Below, piece by piece: positions 33,135-41,565 of a stretch of 64,000 nt of DNA (the first letter of the stretch is position 1; every line of letters begins with the position of its first letter). Under the pieces are notes generated by a model. It was not told where the DNA came from and searched no databases. It worked only from the letters and a program-made list of their open reading frames with translations. Source of the stretch: Mucilaginibacter pineti (GTDB lineage: Bacteria > Bacteroidota > Bacteroidia > Sphingobacteriales > Sphingobacteriaceae); contig NZ_FNAI01000017.1 in assembly GCF_900101875.1 (NCBI RefSeq), forward strand, positions 1 through 64,000, read 5' to 3'. A program made the translations under genes and the position numbers.

Positions 33135-34075
33135 TAGTTAAGTATTTTAACAAATATATCATCCTTAAAATGATTTTTTAAATGCCGGCCATCGCCATGC
33201 AGCGTCCATACCTGTTTGGGCTGGGTGCGGGTGATGGTTTCCAGTATATCGTTCCAGTCCACATGGTCTGATATAAAAAGGGTATCCTGCTGGTTCACCT
33301 GCAGGTTTTTCCAGCCCGATGCAAACAAGCGTTTAACCCCCGTAGCCCTAATGTAACTGTCGAAGGTAAAAGGCGGTACAATGTATACAAACTCGTCCTG
33401 TACCTTCATCAGCTTGCGGCCATACATCTGGTATTTGCCCGGCGAGTAACCCATGTGCTCGTAAATAGCATTAATAGGCATTATACGGTGATGCACCAAT
33501 ATCTTTTTCTGCGGAGCATGGGCAGTGATGAGGTTTATCAACCGCTGACTTTTACCCAGCCCGTACGCACCCAACAGTATATTGCTTTTAATGTCGTTTA
33601 TCTTTTTTATTTCCTCAACAGGATCGGGATGTATAACAGCCGGATCGGCAAAGGTGCTCTCGGTAATCAGCACATCTGTAGTAACCCATTCAATGGGTTC
33701 GCAGGTAGCATCGGGTTGCAGTTTGTAATCGCCGGTGTACAGGTAGCGGGTACCGTCATACTCCATCAGCACCTGTGCCGAGCCCAGCATGTGGCCCGCG
33801 GATATAAAAGTGATCTTTACGTTGCCAATGGTAAATGGCTCGTTGTAGGGCGTTATATGGAATACCTTGGCGGCCGTGCGCTCATACCTTAGCTGCATAA
33901 TGGTAGCCGTGGCGCGGGTGCAATACACCTCGTTATTACCGCTAACGGCGTGGTCGGCATGGGCATGGGTAACTACCGCGTGTTTGGCGGGTAGTTTTGG
34001 GTCGAGGTAAAAATCGCCATACTTACAGTACAGGCCATTTTCGCCATCTATAATCACAAAATCATCTATTATCAT
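33134..34075 (-). CDS. MBL-fold nuclease-like protein (ligase-associated exonuclease type)
   Basis: The 313-aa protein has the metallo-beta-lactamase motif THAHADHAVSG near residue 36, a later AGHMLGSAQ, and TGDYK. Its start (GLYCKYGDFYLDPKLPAKHAVVTHAHADH) and overall length resemble the SNM1-like exonucleases that are often found beside an ATP-dependent DNA ligase. No ligase or Lhr-type helicase gene is in this window. It overlaps coaE by four bases (ATGA) and the DUF5522-like gene by one base, so it is in the middle of a coupled operon. Exonuclease activity is inferred from family resemblance only. Confidence 0.75.
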   Translation of the reverse strand: MIIDDFVIIDGENGLYCKYGDFYLDPKLPAKHAVVTHAHADHAVSGNNEVYCTRATATIMQLRYERTAAKVFHITPYNEPFTIGNVKITFISAGHMLGSAQVLMEYDGTRYLYTGDYKLQPDATCEPIEWVTTDVLITESTFADPAVIHPDPVEEIKKINDIKSNILLGAYGLGKSQRLINLITAHAPQKKILVHHRIMPINAIYEHMGYSPGKYQMYGRKLMKVQDEFVYIVPPFTFDSYIRATGVKRLFASGWKNLQVNQQDTLFISDHVDWNDILETITRTQPKQVWTLHGDGRHLKNHFKDDIFVKILN

Positions 34076-34668
34076 TGGTTGGTAGCGAGTGCTAAATACT
34101 GACGGTGCAAAGCATGCACTTGCGGAATAACCAGGTGCTTATCGTCATTTATAATAAAATCATTAGCCAGTTGCTTTTTATCTTTTTCGGATAGCTGGCG
34201 GGCCTCGCGTTTTTCTACATCGGTTTTTGATACGCCATCGCGCTGCATCACGCGGGCAATGCGCATTTCAAGTGGGGCAGTAACTAATATAGATCGATCG
34301 CAGGTTTTGTAGGAACCGCTTTCAAATAAAATGGCGGCTTCCCTTATAATGTAAGGGGCGTTGGCCTGTGCCTCCAGCTTATCAAAGGCCCGGAAAACGG
34401 CAGGATGCACCAGCGCGTTCAGCTTTTGAAGGTCGACATCATTATTAAAAACAATGCCGGCAATGTGTTTACGGTTAAGTGAGCCATCCTCAAAATAGGA
34501 TTCAGTTCCAAAGGTGTGTTTAATGGCTTCGATAAGAATTTCATCGGTTACCATTACCTTTTTAGCTTCATCATCAGCATAAAAAACGGGGATGCCCAAA
34601 AACTCAAATATTTTTGCAACGGTAGTTTTACCGCTGCCTATATTGCCTGTTAAACCTATTTTAAGCAT
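34072..34668 (-). CDS. coaE: Dephospho-CoA kinase
   Basis: The 198-aa protein has the P-loop GLTGNIGSGKTTVAKIF at the N terminus and the CoaE features YADDEAKKVM, HPAVFRAF and LFESGSYKTCDRSILVTAP. CoaE phosphorylates the ribose 3'-hydroxyl of dephospho-CoA in the last step of CoA synthesis. Size and motifs are normal. It starts one base after the YbbR-like stop and overlaps the MBL gene by four bases, so it is co-translated with both. Confidence 0.96.
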   Translation of the reverse strand: MLKIGLTGNIGSGKTTVAKIFEFLGIPVFYADDEAKKVMVTDEILIEAIKHTFGTESYFEDGSLNRKHIAGIVFNNDVDLQKLNALVHPAVFRAFDKLEAQANAPYIIREAAILFESGSYKTCDRSILVTAPLEMRIARVMQRDGVSKTDVEKREARQLSEKDKKQLANDFIINDDKHLVIPQVHALHRQYLALATNQ

Positions 34669-35616
34669 TTACTTTTTTACAATGAAATCAATATTTGCCG
34701 GGAGGACCTTCACTACTTTACAATACGGTGGAAAGTGCGACAACTTAACCGGTAACGAACTATAGCCATGTTCCTGCCAAAGGTCAAGATCGGCGGTGGC
34801 CTCAAAAAGATCGTCGTTCATATCCTTGTACCGGCTTAACGAGGTGGTGAACGTAACCTTTACCTTTTGCGGAAAAACCTTTACGTTGTAATATTTATGG
34901 TTGTTAATTAGCTTAACAGGAATTTCGATGGTTTTTTCGGTAAACTCATCAACGGGGATAATTACCTGTACAGTTTTGGGGTATACATTCAGGTTGCCTT
35001 CCTTAACGGGTTGCAGATTTACGCGCCTGTTTATGGTTTCATTGATATGGCCGCCGGTTATTGAATCTGTTTTCCAGTTATCCAGTTTTTGCAGGCGATC
35101 AACCGGGCCGCTCACAGTTACATAAGCCGGGCGGATAATAATATCGCCGGATACGGCAAACTGTTTCTGGTATTTTAAGCCCATCATGGCCAGCACAGGT
35201 ACTTTCTTGGTAAGCCTGTTTGAAAAATCAAAGTAAAGCGTATCGGGATCAATGGAGATGATCTGCTGGTTGGTTTCCTTTTTGGCATTGATCTGTGTGA
35301 GCTGGGTACTCAGCACCACAAAGTTGCGGCTCTCCAGTGTATGCAGGTCAACAGTAACCGGCTTGGTTTCCGGGGTCATTTTTGAGAATACCATTTGCCA
35401 GCCCGTGCCCGAAACTGTTGCAATAACCGTATCGGCCTGTAAAGAGTGAAAGGCACGTTTTTGCGGAGCGTTCTTAAAGGTTAGTACCTCCTGAACAGTA
35501 TAGTTGTAAGAGTTTGACAGTGTAGTAAATACCCAGGCCAGCACCGCAAGCACCAGGCACGTAAAAAATGCCGATAGCCGCCTCCGTTCTGTTGTTGATA
35601 ATTTTACTATAGCCAT
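34669..35616 (-). CDS. YbbR-like domain protein
   Basis: The 315-aa protein has one N-terminal membrane helix (RRLSAFFTCLVLAVLAWVFTTL) and then several YbbR-like beta repeats (for example VTVSGPVDRLQKLDNWKTDSI and VQVIIPVDEFTEKTIEIPVKLIN). In Firmicutes the related CdaR regulates the c-di-AMP cyclase; here no cyclase gene is adjacent, so only the family name is safe. It is part of the yajC/coaE block that is typical of Bacteroidota. Confidence 0.85.
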   Translation of the reverse strand: MAIVKLSTTERRRLSAFFTCLVLAVLAWVFTTLSNSYNYTVQEVLTFKNAPQKRAFHSLQADTVIATVSGTGWQMVFSKMTPETKPVTVDLHTLESRNFVVLSTQLTQINAKKETNQQIISIDPDTLYFDFSNRLTKKVPVLAMMGLKYQKQFAVSGDIIIRPAYVTVSGPVDRLQKLDNWKTDSITGGHINETINRRVNLQPVKEGNLNVYPKTVQVIIPVDEFTEKTIEIPVKLINNHKYYNVKVFPQKVKVTFTTSLSRYKDMNDDLFEATADLDLWQEHGYSSLPVKLSHFPPYCKVVKVLPANIDFIVKK

Positions 35617-35623
35617 TCTTTTA

Positions 35624-35747
35624 GGTAAAAGGGTAAAGGTGAAAGGATAAAGGTTTTATTAGAAAGGGGAAAGGCGAAAGAGCAAAGGTAAAAGCAAACG
35701 CCTCGTACCAATTACCTTTCGCCTTTAACCTTTTGCCTTTAACCTTA
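35624..35747. repeat. Degenerate AAAGGNN repeats in inverted orientation
   Basis: GGTAAAAGGGTAAAGGTGAA and several AAAGG words (35624-35696) face TTACCTTTCGCCTTTAACCT and more CCTTT words (35711-35747). The right half contains the TAA stop of yajC (35745-35747). The unit resembles the AAAGGTG heptamer at the left end of the window. Confidence 0.75.
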
Positions 35748-36071
35748 CTTTACAACCGCAGGTGTATTCAGTGCTTTTGAAGCATCTAAAGATATAGCCG
35801 ATTTATCAAAACGAATTTTTCCGTTCTCAACCTCAACTAAAAAAGTAGCTTCATTAAGGTCGATGATGCGGCCGTGGATACCGGCGGTAGTAACTACCCT
35901 GTCGCCTTTTTTAAGTTCATCTACGTATTTCTTTTGATCTTTTTGTTTTTTAACCTGTGGGCGGATCATGAAAAAGTAGAATACCGCAATAATTAATACC
36001 ATTGGTATTAACGTACCGTAGCTTCCTAATGGTCCGCTGGCTGCTGCCTGTAATAAAATAGTTGCTATCAT
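35745..36071 (-). CDS. yajC: Preprotein translocase subunit YajC
   Basis: The 108-aa protein has one membrane helix followed by the diagnostic MIRPQVKKQKDQKKYVDELKKGDRVVTTAGIHGRI. YajC associates with SecDF in the Sec translocase. It begins 12 bases after the DUF1573 gene. Its last codons and stop lie in a repeat, so the C-terminal tail may differ between strains. Confidence 0.96.
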   Translation of the reverse strand: MIATILLQAAASGPLGSYGTLIPMVLIIAVFYFFMIRPQVKKQKDQKKYVDELKKGDRVVTTAGIHGRIIDLNEATFLVEVENGKIRFDKSAISLDASKALNTPAVVK

Positions 36072-36083
36072 TTTTTAAATTAA

Positions 36084-36548
36084 TTATTTTTTTGTTTCGG
36101 ATTGTGCTGGTGTAGTAACCTCGCCAACTAAATGCACCATGCTTTGGGCAGGCACTGTATTGGCAGTAATGGTAATTTGTTTATCCTGTAAACCTGTTTT
36201 ACCGGCACTGTTAAAAGTAACTTTAATTACACCGTTTTCGCCCGGTTTAATGGGGGTATGCGGCCAAACCGGGGTAGTACAACCGCAGGTTGCAACCGCA
36301 TCGGTAATTATCAGCGGCGATTTGCCGGTGTTTGCAAATTTAAAATCATAACTAACCTTGTCGCCTTGTTTAATTTTACCAAAATCGTGGCTTGGGGTTT
36401 CAAACTTCATTGCAGGCGCTTCGGCAGCGTTGGCTGTAGTTGCAGTTTTTGTGGAGTCGCCGCCGGTATTTGCCGCAGTTTTGCCACCCTGGTTACAGGC
36501 CGATAACATTACGCCTGCTGTTAGTAAGCTCAAAAATAATTTTTTCAT
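36084..36548 (-). CDS. DUF1573 lipoprotein
   Basis: The 154-aa protein has a lipoprotein signal (lipobox LSACNQGG) and a DUF1573 Ig-like domain: FETPSHDFGKIKQGDKVSYDFKFANTGKSPLIITDAVATCGCTTPVWPHTPIKPGE. The CGCTTP motif is characteristic. Function is unknown, but the gene sits between nusB and yajC in many Bacteroidota. It is nine bases from nusB and twelve from yajC. Confidence 0.92.
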   Translation of the reverse strand: MKKLFLSLLTAGVMLSACNQGGKTAANTGGDSTKTATTANAAEAPAMKFETPSHDFGKIKQGDKVSYDFKFANTGKSPLIITDAVATCGCTTPVWPHTPIKPGENGVIKVTFNSAGKTGLQDKQITITANTVPAQSMVHLVGEVTTPAQSETKK

Positions 36549-36557
36549 TGTTTATTG

Positions 36558-37505
36558 TTATTCAATTAATCCTCTGCCTATTTTTTTGATTTTATTGTCG
36601 GCTTTTAAGTCAAACAAAATCTTGTCTAAGATACCGTTTATAAATGAATTACTTTTAGGTGTGCTAAACTCTTTAGAGATTTCCAGGTACTCATTTATAG
36701 TAACCTTTACCGGTATCGAGGTGAAATTAACAAACTCGGTAATAGCCATTTTCATGAGCAGGGTATCCATCATGGCAATACGCTCGGGCTCCCAGTTAGT
36801 GGTTTTGGCAGCTATAAGTTCCTGGTATGGTTTATCAAAACGGATGCTTTTTTCAAACAGGTCAACCACAAATTCGCGGTCTTCTGTCCAGTTGCCGGTA
36901 ATTTCGGCCAGGTTGTTAAGTTTGGCATCATCAAAGGCAAAGTTTTTGAATGTTTTGGCTATCAGCGCTTGTAATACATCTCTGTCTACCGGCCAAAAAA
37001 TAAACTTGTCCTCAAAAACCTGCTCGGCTAATGACGATTTAAGGATTACTTTCTTGAAAATGAATTTGATAATGTCTTTATCCGTTTGGATGGTGTCGCC
37101 GGTTTTTGCCAGGTACTCGGCATATTCGGGTGAGTTTTTAAGAATAATGAACAGCGATTTTGCAAGCTCGGGTTCAAAGTGCCATTCAACCTTATATTTT
37201 TTTAAGGCGATAAGGTAATCCCGGTTGTCGTTTAATGAAAGGATGAACCTGTTGCTGAGTATTTTAACGTCGGCATTAAGGTCTTCGGCGGTGGGGAGGT
37301 GTTTGTTGGCGCGTTCTGCGGCGTCATTTTCGGCGTAAGCAACAACTTCGGCAATGAGCGACAGCATCCAGATGTACATTTCAAAAACCTGGTCTATGCT
37401 GTGGAGCATATTTTTTTCGTTTGCGCGGATGTCCTGTGTATCCGATTGATGGAACGCGTATAACGCTTGTAATACCTTTACCCGTAGGTGCCTTCTGTTT
37501 AACAT
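36558..37505 (-). CDS. nusB: Transcription antitermination factor NusB (long form)
   Basis: The 315-aa protein starts LNRRHLRVKVLQALYAFHQSD, the typical RNA-binding arginine-rich start of NusB, and ends with the NusB core (RFDKPYQELIAAKTTNWEPERIAMMDTLLMKMAITEFVNFTSIPVKVTINEYLEISKEFSTPKSNSFINGILDKI). E. coli NusB is about 139 aa; the long middle insertion is usual in Bacteroidota. NusB binds boxA RNA with S10 (NusE) during rRNA transcription. Confidence 0.95.
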   Translation of the reverse strand: MLNRRHLRVKVLQALYAFHQSDTQDIRANEKNMLHSIDQVFEMYIWMLSLIAEVVAYAENDAAERANKHLPTAEDLNADVKILSNRFILSLNDNRDYLIALKKYKVEWHFEPELAKSLFIILKNSPEYAEYLAKTGDTIQTDKDIIKFIFKKVILKSSLAEQVFEDKFIFWPVDRDVLQALIAKTFKNFAFDDAKLNNLAEITGNWTEDREFVVDLFEKSIRFDKPYQELIAAKTTNWEPERIAMMDTLLMKMAITEFVNFTSIPVKVTINEYLEISKEFSTPKSNSFINGILDKILFDLKADNKIKKIGRGLIE

Positions 37506-37556
37506 GTTGTAAGAACGATTTTGCCTGCCTTTCGGTGGGCTGGTTAAATTAATATA

Positions 37557-38642
37557 TTAATATGATGATTTTACTTTTTTAATGTCTGTAATGCGTTTCT
37601 CGGCAATTTTATTGGCCGCTTCAATAGTAGAAATGTTTTCTAATTTAGAAAGTTTTAAAATATTACGGGTTGCCTCGTAAATATTTTCGGTAAGCTGTAA
37701 AGTGCGTTTTTTGCTGAAGCCCATCAACTCCGAATAGCAGTTGATGATACCACCCGCGTTGATCACGTAATCGGGCGCAAAAAGTATGCCTTTTTCCAGC
37801 AGCAACTCACCATCTTTTGCTTCATCCAGCAACTGGTTATTGGCCGATCCGGCTATGATGCTGCATTTAAGTTTATTGATAGTTTGCGCATTTACTGTGC
37901 CGCCCATAGCGCAGGGAGCATAAATATCGGCATCTATATCAAAAATACTGTTGTTTGATACAGCTTCGGCACCAAATTTCTTGGAGATCTGCCTTACCCT
38001 GTCTTCGTTGATGTCGCTGGCGTAAACCTTAACATTTTCATCGCGCAACAGGCGTACCAGGTGTTCGCCAACGTGGCCAATACCCTGTACTATTACCGAT
38101 TTTCCGGTAAGGCTGTCGCTGCCAAACTGTTCTTTAACACAGGCTTTTATCCCCATAAAAACACCTTGCGCCGCAATGGGTGATGGATCGCCGCTGCCGC
38201 CCAGGCTTTCGGGGATGCCGGTAACATGCTCGGTTTCCATGCGAATGTATTCCATATCGCGCGGATTGGTGCCCATATCTTCGGAGGTGATGAACTCGCC
38301 ATTGAGGTTTTTTACAAACCTGCCAAATTTGCGCATCATCGCTTCGTTTTTATCCTTGCGCGAATCGCCAATGATTACAGAATAGCCGCCGCCCATATTA
38401 AGGCCGGCAATAGCGCATTTGTAGGTCATGCTTTTTGAAAGGCGCAGTACATCGTTTAAGGCATCACCTTCTGTTTTATAAGGCCACATGCGGGTGCTGC
38501 CAAAAGCAGGGCCGAGGGTGGTATCATGAATGGCGATGATGGCTTTCAGATTGGTATCCGGATCACTGCAAAATACCACTTTTTTATGCCCGAAAGTATC
38601 GAGCTGGTTGAATATGGATTGCGTTGACGGTTGTACAGGCAT
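37557..38642 (-). CDS. Leu/Glu/Phe/Val dehydrogenase family protein with altered active site
   Basis: The 361-aa protein aligns along its length with leucine dehydrogenases: TLGPAFGSTRMWPY, SMTYKCAIAGLN (Lys75, substrate lysine), SEDMGT (Asp122, catalytic Asp) and GIGHVGEH for NAD binding. It ends with DIYAPCAMGGTVN and PDYVINAGGIIN. The catalytic lysine that normally follows GGG (LNLGGGK) is tyrosine here (LNMGGGYSVI, Tyr87, codon TAT on the minus strand at 38382-38384). Oxidative deamination would be expected to fail without it. The protein may have another role or be the ordinary form in this lineage. A strong promoter lies just upstream. Confidence 0.88.
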   Translation of the reverse strand: MPVQPSTQSIFNQLDTFGHKKVVFCSDPDTNLKAIIAIHDTTLGPAFGSTRMWPYKTEGDALNDVLRLSKSMTYKCAIAGLNMGGGYSVIIGDSRKDKNEAMMRKFGRFVKNLNGEFITSEDMGTNPRDMEYIRMETEHVTGIPESLGGSGDPSPIAAQGVFMGIKACVKEQFGSDSLTGKSVIVQGIGHVGEHLVRLLRDENVKVYASDINEDRVRQISKKFGAEAVSNNSIFDIDADIYAPCAMGGTVNAQTINKLKCSIIAGSANNQLLDEAKDGELLLEKGILFAPDYVINAGGIINCYSELMGFSKKRTLQLTENIYEATRNILKLSKLENISTIEAANKIAEKRITDIKKVKSSY

Positions 38643-38673
38643 TAGTTACGGTAGTAAATGTTTTAAGGCGGCA

Positions 38674-38704
38674 CAAAAGTAAAGGTTTTTTTTATTGTGA
38701 CAAA
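38674..38704 (-). promoter_or_regulatory. Bacteroidota promoter of the dehydrogenase gene
   Basis: On the minus strand TTTG (38704-38701) is followed after exactly 19 bases by TACTTTTG (38681-38674), a perfect match to -33 TTTG and -7 TAnnTTTG. The gene starts 31 bases further on. Confidence 0.75.
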
Positions 38705-38870
38705 GTTTAGTTGCGTTATAGGTGGTGCGAGGAGCGGGGGGCGTGGTGCGGGGATAATCAGAACCATACCTCGCGCGGGTTTAGCGCAGCGTAACCTGTA
38801 TGTGGTATTGAGTAAGCTTCCAGCCTACGTGGTGGCTGAAAGCCGGAACAATGCCATAGCACGGGCTGAA

Positions 38871-39062
38871 AGCCATAAGTGTTCGAAATAAATAAAACGG
38901 TTGTCATTTCGAACGAGGTACGAGGAGAAATCTTCTGCGATATGCAAGTGGACTCAGTATTTCGTTGAAGATTTCTCCTTGCCCCTCACACACAATTCCC
39001 ATGCGGGCTCGTCGAAATGACAACCTTTTTATAGGTCTCTAAGGTTTTGAACACTTATGGCT
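38871..39062. repeat. Two nested inverted repeats around a TGTCAT-type element
   Basis: Outer arms AGCCATAAGTGTTC (38871-38884) and GAACACTTATGGCT (39049-39062) are perfect. Inside them GGTTGTCATTTCGA (38899-38912) pairs with TCGAAATGACAACC (39012-39025), and GGAGAAATCTTC (38924-38935) pairs with GAAGATTTCTCC (38967-38978). The word GGCTGAAAGCC flanks the outside. The rest of 38643-39224 holds a GCGCAGCGTAACCT-type repeat (about 38720-38870) and the periodic stretch CTTTCGGACTTTCGGT (39184-39199); no gene is seen. Confidence 0.88.
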
Positions 39063-39224
39063 GAAAGCCAGCACCAGTAAAAGTACATACAGTTAAGTAT
39101 GATAATAAAACCATCACAACATTCTTACACCGTTCCGACTTTTCCACACAACCAATCCATCCAAATTTTAATACTTTTGATCTTTCGGACTTTCGGTCTG
39201 CCCGACTTCCGGACTACATAAAAC

Positions 39225-41021
39225 ATGAAGGACCTCGCATACCTCAATAAATTTTTTTACAAATACCGCTGGCGGTTAATTCCGGGTGTGCTGTTTGTAA
39301 TTATATCCAATATTTTTGGTGTGCTGCCGGCGCAGGTTATCCGCGTGGCGTTTGACCTGGTAACCGAAAATATAGGCGCTTACCAGCTTTTTGCCGGTTT
39401 CAACAGGCAGGGCATGATCTATGATATTTTTGGCAGCAGCCTGATGCTGTTTGGTATACTTGTTTTGGTGCTTGCATTACTGAGGGGTTTGTTCCTGTTT
39501 TTTATGCGGCAAACCATCATCCTCATGTCGCGCCATATTGAGTACGATCTTAAGAACGAGATCTACAGCCATTATCAGCGTTTATCACTTGCGTTTTACC
39601 GCCGCCACAATACCGGCGATTTAATGAACCGTGTTACCGAGGATGTAAGCCGGGTGCGTATGTACCTGGGGCCGGGCATTATGTACACCATAAATACAGT
39701 AGTGTTGTTTGTGCTGGTTATTTACGCCATGTTAACGGTTAACGTAAGGCTGGCTATATTTTCGGTATTGCCGCTGCCCATTCTGGCGGGTATCATTTAC
39801 TACGTTAACAACGTCATCAACTTTAGGAGTGAGCAGATCCAGGAACGTTTATCGGCGCTGTCGAGCTTTGTACAGGAGAATTTCTCGGGGATCAGGGTTA
39901 TAAAATCATACGTGCGCGAGGGGTTTGTAAGGAAAAACTTTGCTGCCGAAAGTGAGAATTACAAAACGCATTCCATGGCGCTGGTAAAAGTGCAGGCCAT
40001 GTTTTACCCCATTATGCTGCTGCTGGTTGGCCTCAGCAACGTAATCACCATGTACGTTGGTGGGGTAGAGGTAATGAAGGGCAACATTACATCGGGCAAC
40101 ATTGCCGAGTTTATAGTTTACCTGAATATGCTCACCTTTCCGGTAATTTCGCTGGGCTGGGTTACGTCGCTTATCCAAAGGGCTGCAGCATCGCAAAAAC
40201 GCATCAACGAGTTTTTGCATGAACAGCCCGAGATCATATCTACCAAAGCTCCTATACATCATGTTAAGGGCGCAATTGAATTTAAAAATGTGTCGTTCGT
40301 TTACCCGGATACCGGCATTGAGGCTTTAAAAGATGTGTCGTTTACGGTAGAGCCGGGGCAAATGGTGGCTATAATTGGTCGCACAGGGTCGGGGAAATCA
40401 ACCATAGCCAACCTGGTCATGCGCATGTATGATGCCACCGGCGGCCAGGTTATGGCAGATGGCGTACCGCTGCAGCACCTTAATTTGGAAGGCTACCGCT
40501 CGCAGATTGGTTTTGTACCGCAGGAGGTTTTCCTGTTTTCAGATACCATTGCCAATAATATTGCCTTTAGTGCCGATGTGCTGGATATGCCCGTGGTAGA
40601 ACAGGCCGCCAAAGATGCAGCGGTTTACAACAACATTATGGAACTGGAAGAGGGCTTTACCACCCTTATTGGCGAGCGTGGCGTTACGCTATCCGGCGGA
40701 CAGAAGCAGCGTGTTTCTATAGCCCGTGCCATTTTTAAACATCCGCAGGTATTGATATTTGATGATTGTTTGTCGGCGGTGGATACCCGTACCGAGGAGG
40801 AGATATTGAATAACCTTGGCCGTGTAATGCAAAACAAAACAAGCATCATCATAGCTCACCGTATATCTACCATAAAAAATGCCGATAAAATACTGGTGAT
40901 GGATAACGGCCGCATCATTGAATACGGCAACCACCAATACCTCATGCAGCTTAAAGGTACCTACTTTGAACTGTACGAAAAACAACTGCTGGAGGAAGAG
41001 GAGCAGGCCCCTAAAATTTAA
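39225..41021 (+). CDS. ABC exporter, fused permease-ATPase (MsbA-like)
   Basis: The 598-aa half-transporter has a six-helix ABC membrane domain (residues about 15-310) and an ATPase domain with Walker A GRTGSGKST near 385, Q-loop FVPQEVFLFSDT, signature LSGGQKQRVSIARAI near 489, Walker B VLIFDDCLSAVDTRTEEEI and the H-loop IIAHR. Walker B has Asp-Cys where Asp-Ser or Asp-Glu is usual: the residue after DD is Cys, so the typical catalytic Glu position (DE) is Asp. It works as a homodimer or with a partner and exports lipid-like or drug substrates. The substrate cannot be read from sequence. Confidence 0.92.
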   Translation: MKDLAYLNKFFYKYRWRLIPGVLFVIISNIFGVLPAQVIRVAFDLVTENIGAYQLFAGFNRQGMIYDIFGSSLMLFGILVLVLALLRGLFLFFMRQTIILMSRHIEYDLKNEIYSHYQRLSLAFYRRHNTGDLMNRVTEDVSRVRMYLGPGIMYTINTVVLFVLVIYAMLTVNVRLAIFSVLPLPILAGIIYYVNNVINFRSEQIQERLSALSSFVQENFSGIRVIKSYVREGFVRKNFAAESENYKTHSMALVKVQAMFYPIMLLLVGLSNVITMYVGGVEVMKGNITSGNIAEFIVYLNMLTFPVISLGWVTSLIQRAAASQKRINEFLHEQPEIISTKAPIHHVKGAIEFKNVSFVYPDTGIEALKDVSFTVEPGQMVAIIGRTGSGKSTIANLVMRMYDATGGQVMADGVPLQHLNLEGYRSQIGFVPQEVFLFSDTIANNIAFSADVLDMPVVEQAAKDAAVYNNIMELEEGFTTLIGERGVTLSGGQKQRVSIARAIFKHPQVLIFDDCLSAVDTRTEEEILNNLGRVMQNKTSIIIAHRISTIKNADKILVMDNGRIIEYGNHQYLMQLKGTYFELYEKQLLEEEEQAPKI

Positions 41022-41142
41022 TTTTTCGCACAAAAAACGGCCATATTGTTTCAAAAACCGCAATAAAATTCAATTAAATACTTGCAGTTTGAAATTTTAT
41101 TTATATTTATGCCAACCAAAACTAATTACAGGTAAATTCATT

Positions 41143-41475
41143 ATGGGAGATTTTGACAATAGAGAGCGTGAAGAGGTATTTTCAAAGAAGGTGAGAGCCG
41201 GGAAGAGGACTTATTTTTTTGACGTAAAAGCAACCCGATCAAACGATTATTATGTTACTATAACAGAAAGCAAAAAGCGTTTGGAAGACGGTGTTTTTAT
41301 TAAACACAAGATATTTTTATACAAAGAGGATTTTGAAAAATTTGCCGAAGGTTTAAAAGATACGGTTGACTACATAAGGGCCAACCAGGATGTTGTTGAA
41401 AAACGCTACGAGTATTCTGAAAACCCAGAAGTTGCCAAAGCATCTGCCGATGAAGATTTTTCGTTCGAAATATAA
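41143..41475 (+). CDS. PUR-alpha-like DNA/RNA-binding protein (DUF3276)
   Basis: The 110-aa protein begins MGDFDNREREEVFSKKVRAGKRTYFFDVKATRSNDYYVTITESKK and continues with one PUR-type repeat. This is the DUF3276 / PUR family of Bacteroidota and spirochaetes, which binds nucleic acid as a dimer. The same frame is open upstream to 40918, but that part overlaps the ABC gene and is not conserved-looking, so I use the ATG at 41143. A strong terminator follows 27 bases after the stop. Confidence 0.92.
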   Translation: MGDFDNREREEVFSKKVRAGKRTYFFDVKATRSNDYYVTITESKKRLEDGVFIKHKIFLYKEDFEKFAEGLKDTVDYIRANQDVVEKRYEYSENPEVAKASADEDFSFEI

Positions 41476-41502
41476 TCGAAACAAACTAAACTATATTATA
41501 AC

Positions 41503-41532
41503 AAAAAAACCTGCCCTAAAGCAGGTTTTTTT
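41503..41532 (+). terminator. Rho-independent terminator
   Basis: AAAAAAACCTGC, loop CCTAAA, then GCAGGTTTTTTT: a 12-base perfect stem with a T-run on the plus strand and an A-run that makes it work for the minus-strand gene as well. Confidence 0.9.
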
Positions 41533-41565
41533 GTTGGATATTGGTTTGGTATGTTCTTCAGTTGG

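Noticed and set aside
36358..37218. A 286-codon open frame on the plus strand
   Set aside because: It is antisense to nusB and the DUF1573 gene, has low-complexity composition (many Ser, Leu, Phe) and no family marks; it is a shadow frame.
40918..41142. An upstream extension of the PUR-alpha-like gene
   Set aside because: It overlaps the ABC exporter's end and has unrelated composition; the family start is at 41143.
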